From: an uncultured Flavobacteriales bacterium
GTDB taxonomy: Bacteria > Bacteroidota > Bacteroidia > Flavobacteriales > Crocinitomicaceae
NCBI GenBank assembly: GCA_946478775.1
Contig: CAMLDR010000036.1
Location: 1-27,182 of the forward strand
Length of the DNA stretch: 27,182 bases
Reading direction: 5' to 3'
This document shows, piece after piece, positions 1 through 8,546 of this stretch. The position numbers and the translations under genes were made by a program. A model generated the notes under the pieces. That model had not been told where the DNA came from. It searched no databases and saw only the letters and a program-made list of their open reading frames with translations. Numbering within the stretch: the first letter of the stretch is position 1; each line of letters opens with the position of its first letter.

Positions 1-1491
1 GTACATCCAGTTCATTTGGTAGCTAAACAAGTACTCCAGGTTTTCACTGAAACGGGGAAGTCTTAAACCATCATTCCCGTTTTCGTCCGAATCCCTTACG
101 TCCGTTGGGTCATAGCCTGACCAACTTTTGTAAGCAACAATTTTCGGATCGTTGGGATTGTTTGAAGTGTAATACATCCGCGGAAGGAAAGTCGTTTGAG
201 CATACACCTGTTTGCTTTGGATTCGCACACTTTCATTACTGGAGAAATACTTTTCTTTTACGGAATAGTTTCTTCCTTTTGATTTCGCCCAATCGGTTGC
301 TTCTTTTTCTGTTACAAATGCTTTTGCATCAATTCCTGTTTGCTCATTTTCAACCACAAAACGACGTACGTAGAACGGAGCTCCGTCTTGGTATTCAGAT
401 TGATCTGCTAAAGTAGAGTTCCAGTGATTTCCATTCAGAATAGGCCATGAACCATATTGCTCACGTTTTAGATAAGCGTGAAGCGTTACCAGGTTTTCAG
501 GGTCGTTTTCATCCAAAGGCGTGTTTGCATTGGAACGAATTACAATGACAGCAAAGGATCCGTAACCGATTAAAAGGAATGCCAAACTCCACAAAGCTGT
601 ATTCAGAATTGGTTTCGCTTTTCTTTTTGCATATCTGAAAGCCCAGATGAATAAGCCGATCAATAAGAGGAAGAAGAAAATCGTTCCTGAAAAGAACGGT
701 AATCCAAATGAATTGACGAAAGCAACCTCGAAGGAAGAAGCCAATGCAACCGAACCGGGGATAATTCCTTCCTGAACGAACGCAAGTACCACTACAGAGA
801 TCAAACCTGTCAGGATGATTCCTTTCAAATTCGTCTTTTCCCAAAGGTTAAAGTACATCACGAAGGCAATCGCCGGAACTGCAAGTAGACCCAATAAATG
901 GACCCCGATAGCCAAACCGAACATGAACCAAATCAGGATCATCCAACGCATCGGAGATCTTCCGTCTGTTATTTCTCCGTGTTTGATACCGATCATTTCA
1001 GCATCCCATTTCAGGATCATCCAGAAAATGGCAGCCGTGAAAAGCGATGACATCGCATAAACCTCCCCCTCAACAGCAGAGAACCAGAATGAATCTGAGA
1101 ATGTATAAGCCAAAGCTCCAATGATTCCTGCTCCAACAACAGCGATTTGATCTCCTCTCGACCAATCTCTTTCTTTACGCTGCATGATCTTTTTACCGAA
1201 CATGGTAATGGACCAATAAAGGAATAAAATCGTGAATGAACTGCATAGTGCCGAAAGACGGTTGATCCATACGGCAACCATTTCCGGCTCAGCGAAGAAA
1301 GAGAACAAACGTCCAAGTACCATGAATAACGGTGCGCCCGGAGGGTGACCCACTTCTAATTTATTTGCTGCTGTGATATATTCCCCGCAATCCCAAAGTG
1401 AAACGGTATCTTCAATGGTCAGGAAATAAACAATCGTTGCGATTAAAAAAACAAACCAGCCTGTTAGGTTATTCAGTTTACTGTAATTCAT
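1..1491 (-). CDS. DUF2723 family multi-pass membrane protein (GT-C glycosyltransferase-like), partial
   Basis: The frame is open from an ATG at 1491 to the window edge, giving 497 residues with no stop, so the C-terminus lies outside. The N-terminus has a first membrane helix at about residues 11-25, then the DUF2723 signature: residues 34-37 are DCGE, followed by a GHPPGAPLF stretch at 48-56. Further hydrophobic helices follow at about 82-100, 125-145 and beyond, and the later part looks like a soluble extracytoplasmic region rich in aromatic and charged residues. The family is thought to be GT-C-fold, related to protein O-mannosyltransferases; the acidic residues in the first loop sit where GT-C enzymes have their catalytic acid. 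Donor and acceptor cannot be told from sequence. It is transcribed away from the tRNA at 1675. The family call is secure from the signature; the enzymatic role is inferred. Confidence 0.85.
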   Translation of the reverse strand, partial: MNYSKLNNLTGWFVFLIATIVYFLTIEDTVSLWDCGEYITAANKLEVGHPPGAPLFMVLGRLFSFFAEPEMVAVWINRLSALCSSFTILFLYWSITMFGKKIMQRKERDWSRGDQIAVVGAGIIGALAYTFSDSFWFSAVEGEVYAMSSLFTAAIFWMILKWDAEMIGIKHGEITDGRSPMRWMILIWFMFGLAIGVHLLGLLAVPAIAFVMYFNLWEKTNLKGIILTGLISVVVLAFVQEGIIPGSVALASSFEVAFVNSFGLPFFSGTIFFFLLLIGLFIWAFRYAKRKAKPILNTALWSLAFLLIGYGSFAVIVIRSNANTPLDENDPENLVTLHAYLKREQYGSWPILNGNHWNSTLADQSEYQDGAPFYVRRFVVENEQTGIDAKAFVTEKEATDWAKSKGRNYSVKEKYFSSNESVRIQSKQVYAQTTFLPRMYYTSNNPNDPKIVAYKSWSGYDPTDVRDSDENGNDGLRLPRFSENLEYLFSYQMNWMY

Positions 1492-1634
1492 GATTTACTT
1501 TGAAAGTTTGACTTGCGAAGTTATAAATATATTGTGACGATTCCTCATAGAAATGTTGAAAAATGCTAAATGAATGAAATTCAATGTTTTTTCCACTTTT
1601 TAAAGGCAAAACGCCATTTTTTTTACCGCTTTAC

Positions 1635-1664
1635 TTGGATCAAAAGAATTTAGTATTAACTTTG
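1635..1664 (+). promoter_or_regulatory. Bacteroidota-type promoter for tRNA-Gln
   Basis: TTG at 1635-1637 is followed after exactly 19 nt by TAACTTTG at 1657-1664, a perfect match to the Bacteroidota -33/-7 consensus (TTG and TAnnTTTG). Transcription would start near 1669-1671, a few bases before the mature tRNA at 1675. Confidence 0.75.
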
Positions 1665-1674
1665 CCCTCGCAAT

Positions 1675-1747
1675 TGACCCATGGTGTAACTGGCAACACG
1701 TCTGGTTTTGGTCCAGAAGAGTCTAGGTTCGAGCCCTAGTGGGTCAA
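1675..1747 (+). tRNA. tRNA-Gln (anticodon UUG)
   Basis: The full cloverleaf can be folded by eye. The acceptor stem TGACCCA (1675-1681) pairs with TGGGTCA (1740-1746) and the discriminator A is at 1747. The D stem is GTG/CAC (1684-1686 with 1697-1699). The anticodon stem TCTGG/CCAGA encloses the loop TTTTGGT with anticodon TTG at 1708-1710. The T stem CTAGG/CCTAG encloses TTCGAGC. CCA is not encoded; the next bases are CAA. The U1-A72 first pair is typical of tRNA-Gln. Confidence 0.95.
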
Positions 1748-1760
1748 CAATAAAAGGGAA

Positions 1761-1793
1761 AAAAAAGGAGTTTAGAAATAGACTCCTTTTTTT
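1761..1793 (+). terminator. Intrinsic terminator after tRNA-Gln
   Basis: An A-run plus GGAGT (1761-1771) pairs with ACTCC plus a T-run (1782-1793) around a 10-nt loop. The hairpin begins 14 nt after the tRNA and ends in seven T residues, so it closes a single-tRNA transcription unit. Confidence 0.75.
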
Positions 1794-1892
1794 GTGGGTA
1801 TTTGTTTGGTGGTGAAATAGTATTGGTAGAGTTTTGGAAGTGGGGACTGGATTTGGTACAGAAGTGCTATTTTAGCAGCTATAACTAATATA

Positions 1893-2162
1893 ATGATCAC
1901 TATGCACTGCACTGAATTAAGAAAAGACCAAATTGTTAGAAAGGGAAAGTACCCTGCTCCCAATGTTCCAAATCACAATTCGTTGTTTTTTCATCACCTG
2001 ACCGTAGGTAGAGATACTCCTACTTACTATAAGTGGGGACAAGAACTAACTGCCATATGTATGGATGAAAACATTCCTTGTTACTATTTTATAAATGACT
2101 TCGGAACAAAAATCAATGTTTACCCTAACGATTTGATCGAACGTTGGTGGAGTAATCGCTAG
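1893..2162 (+). CDS. Hypothetical protein, 89 aa
   Basis: This open frame between the tRNA terminator and the zinc-ribbon gene has protein-like composition (many aromatic, charged and Asn residues, ending in ERWWSNR), but I do not recognise a family. There is no signal peptide or membrane segment, so a cytoplasmic protein is expected. Three Cys residues (6, 56 and 63) do not form a known motif. The first ATG at 1893 is used; a second at 1902 is equally possible, and neither has a clear Shine-Dalgarno, which is common in this phylum. An in-frame TAG lies upstream with no alternative start between. A 63-residue frame on the other strand overlaps it and is the competing reading. It could be a real orphan or the tail of a decayed gene. 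Confidence 0.45.
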   Translation: MITMHCTELRKDQIVRKGKYPAPNVPNHNSLFFHHLTVGRDTPTYYKWGQELTAICMDENIPCYYFINDFGTKINVYPNDLIERWWSNR

Positions 2163-2287
2163 TGTTTGGTTTTCTCCTCAAAAAGTTGATAGGGTGAGTT
2201 CGTAGATTAACCTTCCGTTCTCATATCCGCTAACACTCTTTAACTTCTTCCCAATTTGTTTTTTCCTAACTTTCAGTGTAACAAAAA

Positions 2288-2425
2288 ATGAGGGGTATGA
2301 AAAAGCAGTTTTATCTTGCTAGAGAGCAGAAGTTTTGTCCGGCTTGTGGCACGCCATTACCGGAGGGGCACCAACAATGTCCAAATCCGACTTGTCCGGC
2401 CAATACACCACCGCCGATTCATTGA
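2288..2425 (+). CDS. Zinc-ribbon-like microprotein, 45 aa
   Basis: A short frame from ATG 2288 to TGA 2423-2425 encodes a basic N-terminus (KKQFYLAREQK) followed by two cysteine pairs, C17-x2-C20 and C31-x4-C36, in the contexts CPACG and CPNPTC, then a proline-rich tail. The knuckle CPxCG and the second Cys pair are typical of treble-clef or zinc-ribbon folds, so it probably binds one zinc ion. ATG 2297 is an alternative start that would shorten it by three residues. A -7-like box, TAACTTTC at 2267-2274, lies just upstream and would give a leader of only a few bases. There are no membrane segments. Its function is unknown; DNA, RNA or protein binding is possible. The cysteine spacing supports a real gene, but length alone leaves doubt. 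Confidence 0.55.
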   Translation: MRGMKKQFYLAREQKFCPACGTPLPEGHQQCPNPTCPANTPPPIH

Positions 2426-2516
2426 TCTGTTAGTGGTAACAAATTTTCTATGTGTTCCATGTGTCTCTATGTGGTTCATTTGATCACAATAGGCGTATGG
2501 ATCACGTAGTTGTTTT

Positions 2517-4085
2517 TTATTCCTTTACAAAATTCTGAACCCGTTTCATGCTCTCTGATTGGTAATGAAACCAGTAAACGCCTTTCGAAAGAAATGCCAG
2601 GTCCAAAGTCAGAATTTCCGCAGCGTCTTTGAATTCCTTCAGCTTTGCTCCGCGGGAATCGAAGATCTGGAGGGTGTAAGGTTTGTTTTCAGGGAGGTGC
2701 AGCTGGATGCTTCCGTTGGTGGGATTCGGAGCAAGCTTCAAACCTGCTTCGGGATAGGGGAGAGCAGGTGGTTCAACATAGGTGTAAACCGTGATTTTAT
2801 CCGTGTTTGCAGTTCCTCCTCCGTTGTTAATCAGGTAAATTTTCTTTCCGTCGGGAGAAAGGGCAATATCACGCAGGCGACCGTTCAATTCCTGGTCTTC
2901 GGCGAAGTACTTTTTCGGATTTGGATTTTGGGACGTGGAGGTCTCCATTGTTCCTTGTGCGTTTAGTTTGAATTGGTACAATTCCATACTGGTATTGTCT
3001 CCTTTTTTGAGTGTAACGAGGAGAATGCTGTTCGTCCATTCCGGGATAGACGAGCTTTTGTAATAGATGCCGTCAGAAGGAGCGACCGTGCACCAGGAAC
3101 TCCCGTTGTTTGAATTGGGAGTGGGCACCTGGCAGATGGAATAAATGGGTTCAACCAACTGATCGTTAGCAATTTGAGGATGCGGCACGTAATTACTCAC
3201 ATAAGCTGCCTCACCGGGGAAATTCCCATCATCGTGGAATCCATGCACGTTTTTCCATCCGTAGTTCATTCCTTTTTCCAGGATATTGATCTCGTCATCG
3301 GTCCGGTCTCCGTGCTCAATGGCGTAAAGCAGGTCCAGGTTGGGGTTGTAGACCAATCCCTGCGGATTGCGGTGACCGCGAGTGAAAAACGAATTTCCCG
3401 GAATCGGGTTGTCGGCCGGAATACTCCCATCCATATGGAAACGATGAATTTTACCGTTGTCTGTAGCAGGGTCCTGTGCAAAGTTATTGGGGTTGTCTGA
3501 TTGCGGATTGTAGCATTGCGGACTATTTGTTTCGGAAGAACCGCGATCACCAATTGTTACAAAAAGATATGGAACAGCGTTCCGTTTTACGGCAAGTAAT
3601 CTTCCTCCCAGGTGATCGTACCCGTTTGAGATTCCGGTTACAATATCTGTATAAGCAACTACTTGTGACGTGTTCGGGTTCCATTCCAGCCTTCTGATCT
3701 TGAATTTGGTAACCGGGCTTCCCGGAGTGCCTGAATTATAGGAATACATGAAATAAATGAACGAAGATCCTGCAGTCTTAAAATCAGGGTGGAGTGCAAG
3801 CCCCAAAGTACCGCTTCCAATTCCAAGACTGGGGCATAACACCGAATTTTCCAAAGGACTTCCACCGAAATAATCGCTTGCTGTATAAACAAGGGTTTTA
3901 GTTCCTGTTTCCGGATCGATCCGTGACACTCTCCCGTTGTTTTCCGTTACCCAAAGCATGGAATCCGGACCGTAAAACAATTCCCAGGGAGTGGAAACCG
4001 TGGTGGGGAGTTCTGAACGGGTGAAAGTTTGGGCTTTACCCGGAAGTGCATTTAAAAAGAGAAGGAGAAAGAGGATGTTCTTCAT
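2517..4085 (-). CDS. Secreted glucose/sorbosone dehydrogenase-like protein with T9SS type A sorting domain
   Basis: This 522-residue protein has a signal peptide (1-19, MKNILFLLLFLNALPGKAQ) and then a six-bladed β-propeller of the PQQ-dependent sugar dehydrogenase (GSDH) family. Family motifs include LGLALHPDF (95-102), YDHLGGRL with the presumed catalytic His at 158, GDRGS (179-183), GHRNPQGL (237-244) and EHG...DEIN (257-267). The last ~74 residues (449-522, beginning LKLAPNPTNG) form a type A C-terminal sorting domain, so the protein is expected to cross the outer membrane by type IX secretion. The family oxidises aldoses using PQQ and Ca2+; substrate is not predictable, and some members are not enzymes. 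The frame stays open 33 codons upstream, but the start at 4085 directly precedes the signal peptide and suits the promoter at 4105-4133. Confidence 0.88.
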   Translation of the reverse strand: MKNILFLLLFLNALPGKAQTFTRSELPTTVSTPWELFYGPDSMLWVTENNGRVSRIDPETGTKTLVYTASDYFGGSPLENSVLCPSLGIGSGTLGLALHPDFKTAGSSFIYFMYSYNSGTPGSPVTKFKIRRLEWNPNTSQVVAYTDIVTGISNGYDHLGGRLLAVKRNAVPYLFVTIGDRGSSETNSPQCYNPQSDNPNNFAQDPATDNGKIHRFHMDGSIPADNPIPGNSFFTRGHRNPQGLVYNPNLDLLYAIEHGDRTDDEINILEKGMNYGWKNVHGFHDDGNFPGEAAYVSNYVPHPQIANDQLVEPIYSICQVPTPNSNNGSSWCTVAPSDGIYYKSSSIPEWTNSILLVTLKKGDNTSMELYQFKLNAQGTMETSTSQNPNPKKYFAEDQELNGRLRDIALSPDGKKIYLINNGGGTANTDKITVYTYVEPPALPYPEAGLKLAPNPTNGSIQLHLPENKPYTLQIFDSRGAKLKEFKDAAEILTLDLAFLSKGVYWFHYQSESMKRVQNFVKE

Positions 4086-4104
4086 GATGGATGGAGTTGT
4101 GCAA

Positions 4105-4133
4105 TAAATGTACTTCATTCTTACCGAAATCAA
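4105..4133 (-). promoter_or_regulatory. Candidate promoter of the sugar dehydrogenase-like gene
   Basis: On the minus strand TTG (4131-4133) is followed after 18 nt by TACATTTA (4105-4112), seven of eight matches to TAnnTTTG. The predicted start near 4100 gives a leader of about 15 nt before the ATG at 4085, supporting the shorter start for that gene. Confidence 0.45.
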
Positions 4134-4196
4134 GACAAGAGGCTTCTTCTTTTCGTTTTCACTTTTCAATTCTTCATTCTCCATTCTCCATTGTAT

Positions 4197-4204
4197 TATC
4201 TTTG
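4197..4204 (+). promoter_or_regulatory. -7 box upstream of thiL
   Basis: TATCTTTG is a perfect TAnnTTTG box 18 nt before the thiL ATG. No TTG sits 19 nt upstream (CAT is there), so the -33 element is weak or absent. It implies a leader of about a dozen bases and supports the ATG at 4223. Confidence 0.45.
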
Positions 4205-4222
4205 TACTATATTTTAGAACAC

Positions 4223-5260
4223 ATGTCGGAAGAAAAAAGAACAGACCTGGAATCCCTGGGAGAATTTGGAACCATTGATTTATTGACTAAGAATTTCCTG
4301 ATCACGAGAGAATCAACTGCTTTCGGGATTGGAGATGATGCGGCTGTTCTGGAACGAAATGAGGAGCAATACACCTTGATTTCTACAGATATGCTGGTAG
4401 AAGGCGTTCATTTCAATTTGATGTACGTTCCCTTTAAGCATTTGGGTTATAAATCGGTTGCGGTAAATGTGTCTGATATTGCTGCAATGAATGGAACACC
4501 GGAACAGATTACCGTTTCAATAGCTGTTTCCAACCGGTTTCCTTTGGAAGCTTTGGAGGAATTGTATGATGGCATCCGCCTGGCTTGTCAGCACTATAAA
4601 GTAGATCTGATCGGGGGAGATACTACTTCTTCCAGATCCGGATTGGTCATTTCCGTAACCGCTGTGGGTGTGGTAGATAAATCCAAAGTGGTTTACAGGT
4701 CGGGAGCAGGGGCGAATGATTTATTGGTGGTTTCCGGAGATCTGGGAGCGGCTTATGTTGGATTGCAGGTTTTGGAACGGGAAAAGAGCGTTTTTCAGGC
4801 AAATCCGGATATTCAGCCCGATTTGGATGGGAAAGACTACATTATTCAAAGACAGTTGAAGCCGGAAGCGCGTTTAGATATCATTACGTATCTGAAAGAA
4901 CTGGAGGTTGTTCCCACGGCGATGATTGACGTTTCGGATGGTTTGGCTTCCGAAATATTGCATATCTGTAAAGCCAGTAACAAAGGAGCAATGGTCTACA
5001 ACGCAAAACTTCCGATTGACTCACTCACTTCCACTACTGCAATTGATTTTAACCTGGACCCTACAACCTGTGTTTTGAATGGCGGAGAGGATTATGAGTT
5101 ATTGTTTACGGTGGCTCAAAGTGATTTCGATAAGATTAAAGGCAACCCGCATATGACAATTATCGGTTACATGACGGATGCAAGTGAAGGAACTTACCTG
5201 GTTGACACGAATGAATCCTTAATTCCTTTGAGAGCTCAGGGCTGGGATCACTTCCAGTAA
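4223..5260 (+). CDS. thiL: Thiamine-monophosphate kinase ThiL
   Basis: ThiL phosphorylates thiamine monophosphate to thiamine diphosphate with ATP, the last step of cofactor synthesis, in the cytoplasm. The 345-residue product has the usual family length and all key motifs: GIGDDAAV (35-42) and STDMLVEGVHF (54-64) for Mg-nucleotide binding, NVSDIAAMN (82-90), IGGDTTSS (130-137), DVSDG (236-240) and GGEDYELLF (287-295). The frame extends 44 codons upstream to 4091, but those residues match nothing in ThiL and overlap the divergent promoter; ATG 4223 sits just after a -7 box and starts the conserved protein. It stands alone, divergent from the sugar dehydrogenase-like gene and convergent with a lipoprotein gene, with a bidirectional terminator after it. 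No TPP riboswitch fits in its short leader. Confidence 0.95.
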   Translation: MSEEKRTDLESLGEFGTIDLLTKNFLITRESTAFGIGDDAAVLERNEEQYTLISTDMLVEGVHFNLMYVPFKHLGYKSVAVNVSDIAAMNGTPEQITVSIAVSNRFPLEALEELYDGIRLACQHYKVDLIGGDTTSSRSGLVISVTAVGVVDKSKVVYRSGAGANDLLVVSGDLGAAYVGLQVLEREKSVFQANPDIQPDLDGKDYIIQRQLKPEARLDIITYLKELEVVPTAMIDVSDGLASEILHICKASNKGAMVYNAKLPIDSLTSTTAIDFNLDPTTCVLNGGEDYELLFTVAQSDFDKIKGNPHMTIIGYMTDASEGTYLVDTNESLIPLRAQGWDHFQ

Positions 5261-5282
5261 ATAGATAGCGAATTTATAGCAC

Positions 5283-5318
5283 AAAAAAAATCCCGATTCA
5301 TTGAACCGGGATTTTTTT
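5283..5318. terminator. Bidirectional intrinsic terminator
   Basis: An A8 run and TCCCG (up to 5295) pair with CGGGA and a T7 run (5307-5318), with a TTCA/TGAA inner pairing. It ends thiL on the plus strand. Read on the minus strand it also gives a hairpin with a U-tail, for the convergent lipoprotein gene whose stop codon lies in the T-run. Confidence 0.8.
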
Positions 5319-5595
5319 ATTTATTGTCTTTCTGATCTTTCTTTCTTAGTGGATCTGTAATGTCTTCTCCTTCCGGGTCCGGACTATTCGGATCAACGGT
5401 TGGATTGTCAGTCCCGGAACCACCCCCGCCCAAAGCGTTAGGATTTCCCGTTCCGTCAGGTGCAGGAGTTTCTATTGAAAGATCTTTTGCTTCCGGTGTT
5501 GGCTCCATACAGCCACTGGTTCTTGGACGGATATCAGCTTTCTCACAAGCTGTAATCACGACTAATAATAATGCTATAATTGTTAACTTTTTCAT
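5317..5595 (-). CDS. Small Pro/Gly/Asp-rich lipoprotein, 92 aa
   Basis: The product starts with a lipoprotein signal (MKKLTIIALLLVVITAC, lipobox ITAC with the lipidated Cys at 17). The mature part is short and low in complexity: residues rich in Pro, Thr, Asp and Gly including GGGGSG, ending in a charged RKKDQKDNK tail. It looks like an unstructured tether rather than an enzyme, and no family is recognised. The start at 5595 is chosen because it begins the signal; an ATG at 5619 would add eight residues ahead of it. It lies 35 nt after the sensor kinase stop, so it is probably the last gene of that unit. Its stop lies in the terminator shared with thiL. It may be an envelope partner or a target of the two-component pair, but nothing in the sequence shows this. 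Confidence 0.75.
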   Translation of the reverse strand: MKKLTIIALLLVVITACEKADIRPRTSGCMEPTPEAKDLSIETPAPDGTGNPNALGGGGSGTDNPTVDPNSPDPEGEDITDPLRKKDQKDNK

Positions 5596-5630
5596 ATCGT
5601 AAAAAGGCATACTGAACAAATATAAACTAT

Positions 5631-8546
5631 TTAATCATTCATTTCCAAATTTTCATAAGGAATTTTGATTAAAACGCGCGTTCCTTTGATTGAACGGTCA
5701 GGATTGGTCATTTGAAAGGGACCAATGAGCTCGTAATCTTTGTTCCACATTTCGCGGATCAGGTCTATTCTTTTGGAAGTGATTTCCATTCCCTGGGACT
5801 TATGATCCCCTTTAAATTTGGCCTTTTTGTTCAAACTGTAGTCGATCCCGATCCCGTTGTCATCAATACATATTTCCAACTGGTCCCCAAGTGCTTTGAT
5901 CGTCACTACAATTTCTCCTTTTTTGGTTTCATCCGGAAGAATTCCATGTATGATACTGTTTTCTACAAATGGCTGAAGAAGCATAGCGGGAACCGTTACT
6001 TGTTCCAGGTCAATATCCTGATTGTCAATTTCATAAGTGAAGCGGTCCTTGAAGCGCATGGCCTCCAGTGAAAGGTACAATTCAAGTCGCTCCAATTCCT
6101 GGTGCAAAGTCACCATATTGTCTCCTTCCGAAGCACTGTCCAGGTTCTTGCGGATCAGCTTGGCAAAGCTTGTTAAATAGCGATTGGCAGATACACGGTC
6201 CTGTGTGTTAATGAAATATTGAATGGAGTTTAATGAATTGAAAATGAAATGCCGGTTCATACTTGCATTCAGAGATTGCTGTTCCAGGGCAAGTAACCGC
6301 GATTTGTTCTCTAAATTGACCTTGTAGTTGCGCTCTCTTTCCCGCTTGATTTGCAATCTGAAATAATAGCGGATTCCTAAAGCAATGACTATGAAAACGA
6401 AGATGTAAAACCACCAGGTCCGCCAAAACGGAGGCGTAATGGTAATGGCGAAAGAACTGATTTCCGATATTTTTTTGGTCCCTGAAATAGCACGGATTTG
6501 TAAAGTGTAATTTCCGGCATCCAGGTTGGAAAGAATGATCGTCGGATTTAAAGTTGGAGGAGACCATTTATCGGATTCACCTTCAAGTCGGTATTGGAAT
6601 GTAACCGATTCCGGATCTTCCATCGAAATTCCATCCAGGTCGATAATGAGGTTGTTTTTGGAATAATTTAATTTCAGTCCGCTATAGATCTCCGAAGGGT
6701 CGATTTCACGATAATTGACCAATACCCGCGCAATGTTGAGTTTAGGAGCAAAGTCCGAAAACCCTGCTTCCTGGCCTAAGTAAAGTTTTGCGAGCCCGTC
6801 ACTGGTCCCAAACCAAAAATTTCCACCTTCGTAAATGGAAGAGTTGATGTTTGATTCCAGGTTGATTAACCCGTTGTTGGTTCCGATGTGTTTTACCAGG
6901 ATTTGCGATCCTTCCCGGTTCTCGAAAACGTATAAGCCGTCATTGGTACCAATGAACATGTGCTTGTCTACCCGGTGAATAAAATTGATGAAGCGGGCTC
7001 CGCTTTTTGAACTGTAGGAAACAGGGGTATAATTGATCCCGTCGAAGATAACCAAACCGTTCTCCGTGCCTATCCAGATGCGGTTGTCGGTATCTGTTTC
7101 TATGGAGGAAATACTTGTTTTGAACTTTTTAAGAAGCTTCTGCGTTTTTTTGGCAAGGTCCAGTTCGTATAATCCTTTGGATGTTGCTACCAGTATGTTG
7201 GAATAGGAGGGCGCAATGTCACGGATGTTTCCGTCTTTATTGAGGTTGAATTTGAAACTGGAGTAGTGGTGAAGCGTATTATTTTCGATGTAGCCGATAC
7301 TTTCTTCCCCGGCAACGATCAACCTGTTTTTAAAAGGTTTTAATACTCTGAACGTTTTGGAGAAATGCCTCGATACAACCTTTTTTGGCTCAGACTTAAA
7401 ATCCCAGCTGAAAATCCCATCATCTGTAGCAAACCAGGCCAGCCCGTTGAAATATTCAATGTCCCAAATGGTTGTTGCGGGAATTGGAATTTGTTCACAA
7501 ACGCCATTCAGGTTCATTTTGAAAGCTCCTTTATCATAGGAACCAAAGAGGTAAGTGCCGTTCTTCAGCTTTGCTCCCGAAAGAATCAGGTCTGATGGCA
7601 TTCCTGTTTTGGTAGAATAGATCTGCAGGTTTTGATTCGCAAATCGGATCAATCCTTTTCCGTCGCTTCCAAACCAGATATTCCCTTCCTTGTCCTGGAA
7701 AGAACAATTGATTGCTTTTACCGGTAGTCCGTTTGCTTCATTCAAATTGAGCTGCTTCATCTGGGGCGACAATCGAATCATTCCTTCAGGGGATGCCAGC
7801 CAAAGCTGATTGGATCGGTCACTTTCCAGTGCCCCGATATACAGGTCGTCTGACTGCACCGGAATAGAATCGAATGTTTGGAATGACCGATCAGATCGGA
7901 ATAAACCTTCAAAAGAAGTGGAAATGAAAACGTGGTTGTTTGTTAAAGCAATTCCGGAAATCCGGCGATCCTTAAACGCTTCCACATGACTAAAATTAAT
8001 CAGGTCTTCGGTGAAATACAATCCGTCACGCGTGCCGATATACAATTTCCCATTAATGACTTCCAGGTCCCTGCAGCTGGAAGCGTTCGGGTTTTTCAAA
8101 CTTACTTTCGAAATATGGCCGTTCGAAATAATGTATAAACCGCTTCCTTCCGTGGAAACAATTACTTTTCCCTGGTACAAGATGAAATCCGTTACGATGA
8201 CCGTTCGATCATCTTCCCCGAGTGAGAAGGTCTGTGCTTTATTGTTTTGGATTTGGGTAATTCCGCCTTCATGCCCCACCCAGATTGTTTTTTGGATAAA
8301 CTGAAGACAGGAAATACGGTTATTGAACAATCCTTGTTCCAAAGGAAAAGTTGTAAATGTTTTTCCGTTGAATTTTGCCAAACCACCCAAAGTTCCAACC
8401 CATAAATAGCCGTCGTCATCCTGTGTGATGCATTGCACCTGCGACTGAGGAAGTCCCTGTCCGTTGGAATAAGTTATGAAAGAATAGTCCTGAGCCATTC
8501 CAAAAGTTGAAATAGCTGCAAAGACTATCCATGTAAATATTCTCAT
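5631..8546 (-). CDS. LytS-type sensor histidine kinase with two-component-propeller sensor
   Basis: The 971-residue inner-membrane kinase has a signal peptide (1-18) and a periplasmic β-propeller built of Reg_prop repeats, each with a D..G.LW.GT..GL core (for example near residues 45-60 and 285-300). Next come a Y_Y_Y domain (about 630-703), one membrane helix (about 711-729), a short coiled coil and a His_kinase/HATPase module. The phospho-acceptor is H766 in MNRHFIFNSLNSIQ; the N box is PFVENSIIH (859-867) and the G box DNGIG (896-900). Family knowledge: such kinases sense envelope or glycan-derived signals and phosphorylate LytTR regulators. Its ATG overlaps the response regulator stop by 4 nt (ATGA), so the two are translationally coupled. 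Oddity: the H box has Arg where most relatives have Pro (MNPHF). Confidence 0.92.
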   Translation of the reverse strand: MRIFTWIVFAAISTFGMAQDYSFITYSNGQGLPQSQVQCITQDDDGYLWVGTLGGLAKFNGKTFTTFPLEQGLFNNRISCLQFIQKTIWVGHEGGITQIQNNKAQTFSLGEDDRTVIVTDFILYQGKVIVSTEGSGLYIISNGHISKVSLKNPNASSCRDLEVINGKLYIGTRDGLYFTEDLINFSHVEAFKDRRISGIALTNNHVFISTSFEGLFRSDRSFQTFDSIPVQSDDLYIGALESDRSNQLWLASPEGMIRLSPQMKQLNLNEANGLPVKAINCSFQDKEGNIWFGSDGKGLIRFANQNLQIYSTKTGMPSDLILSGAKLKNGTYLFGSYDKGAFKMNLNGVCEQIPIPATTIWDIEYFNGLAWFATDDGIFSWDFKSEPKKVVSRHFSKTFRVLKPFKNRLIVAGEESIGYIENNTLHHYSSFKFNLNKDGNIRDIAPSYSNILVATSKGLYELDLAKKTQKLLKKFKTSISSIETDTDNRIWIGTENGLVIFDGINYTPVSYSSKSGARFINFIHRVDKHMFIGTNDGLYVFENREGSQILVKHIGTNNGLINLESNINSSIYEGGNFWFGTSDGLAKLYLGQEAGFSDFAPKLNIARVLVNYREIDPSEIYSGLKLNYSKNNLIIDLDGISMEDPESVTFQYRLEGESDKWSPPTLNPTIILSNLDAGNYTLQIRAISGTKKISEISSFAITITPPFWRTWWFYIFVFIVIALGIRYYFRLQIKRERERNYKVNLENKSRLLALEQQSLNASMNRHFIFNSLNSIQYFINTQDRVSANRYLTSFAKLIRKNLDSASEGDNMVTLHQELERLELYLSLEAMRFKDRFTYEIDNQDIDLEQVTVPAMLLQPFVENSIIHGILPDETKKGEIVVTIKALGDQLEICIDDNGIGIDYSLNKKAKFKGDHKSQGMEITSKRIDLIREMWNKDYELIGPFQMTNPDRSIKGTRVLIKIPYENLEMND

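Noticed and set aside
509..844. 111-residue minus-strand frame inside the DUF2723 gene
   Set aside because: It overlaps the DUF2723 frame, which is open across the whole 1-1491 interval and carries the family signature.
1772..1963. 63-residue minus-strand frame beside the tRNA
   Set aside because: It starts within the tRNA terminator region and overlaps the more protein-like plus-strand frame at 1893-2162; its hydrophobic stretch comes from AT-rich DNA.
2426..2516. Short TATGTG/CCATGTG direct repeats after the zinc-ribbon gene
   Set aside because: The units are short and imperfect, and no structure or function could be supported.
4223..5260. TPP riboswitch for thiL
   Set aside because: The distance from the -7 box to the ATG is only 18 nt, and no THI-box core was seen in 4086-4222.
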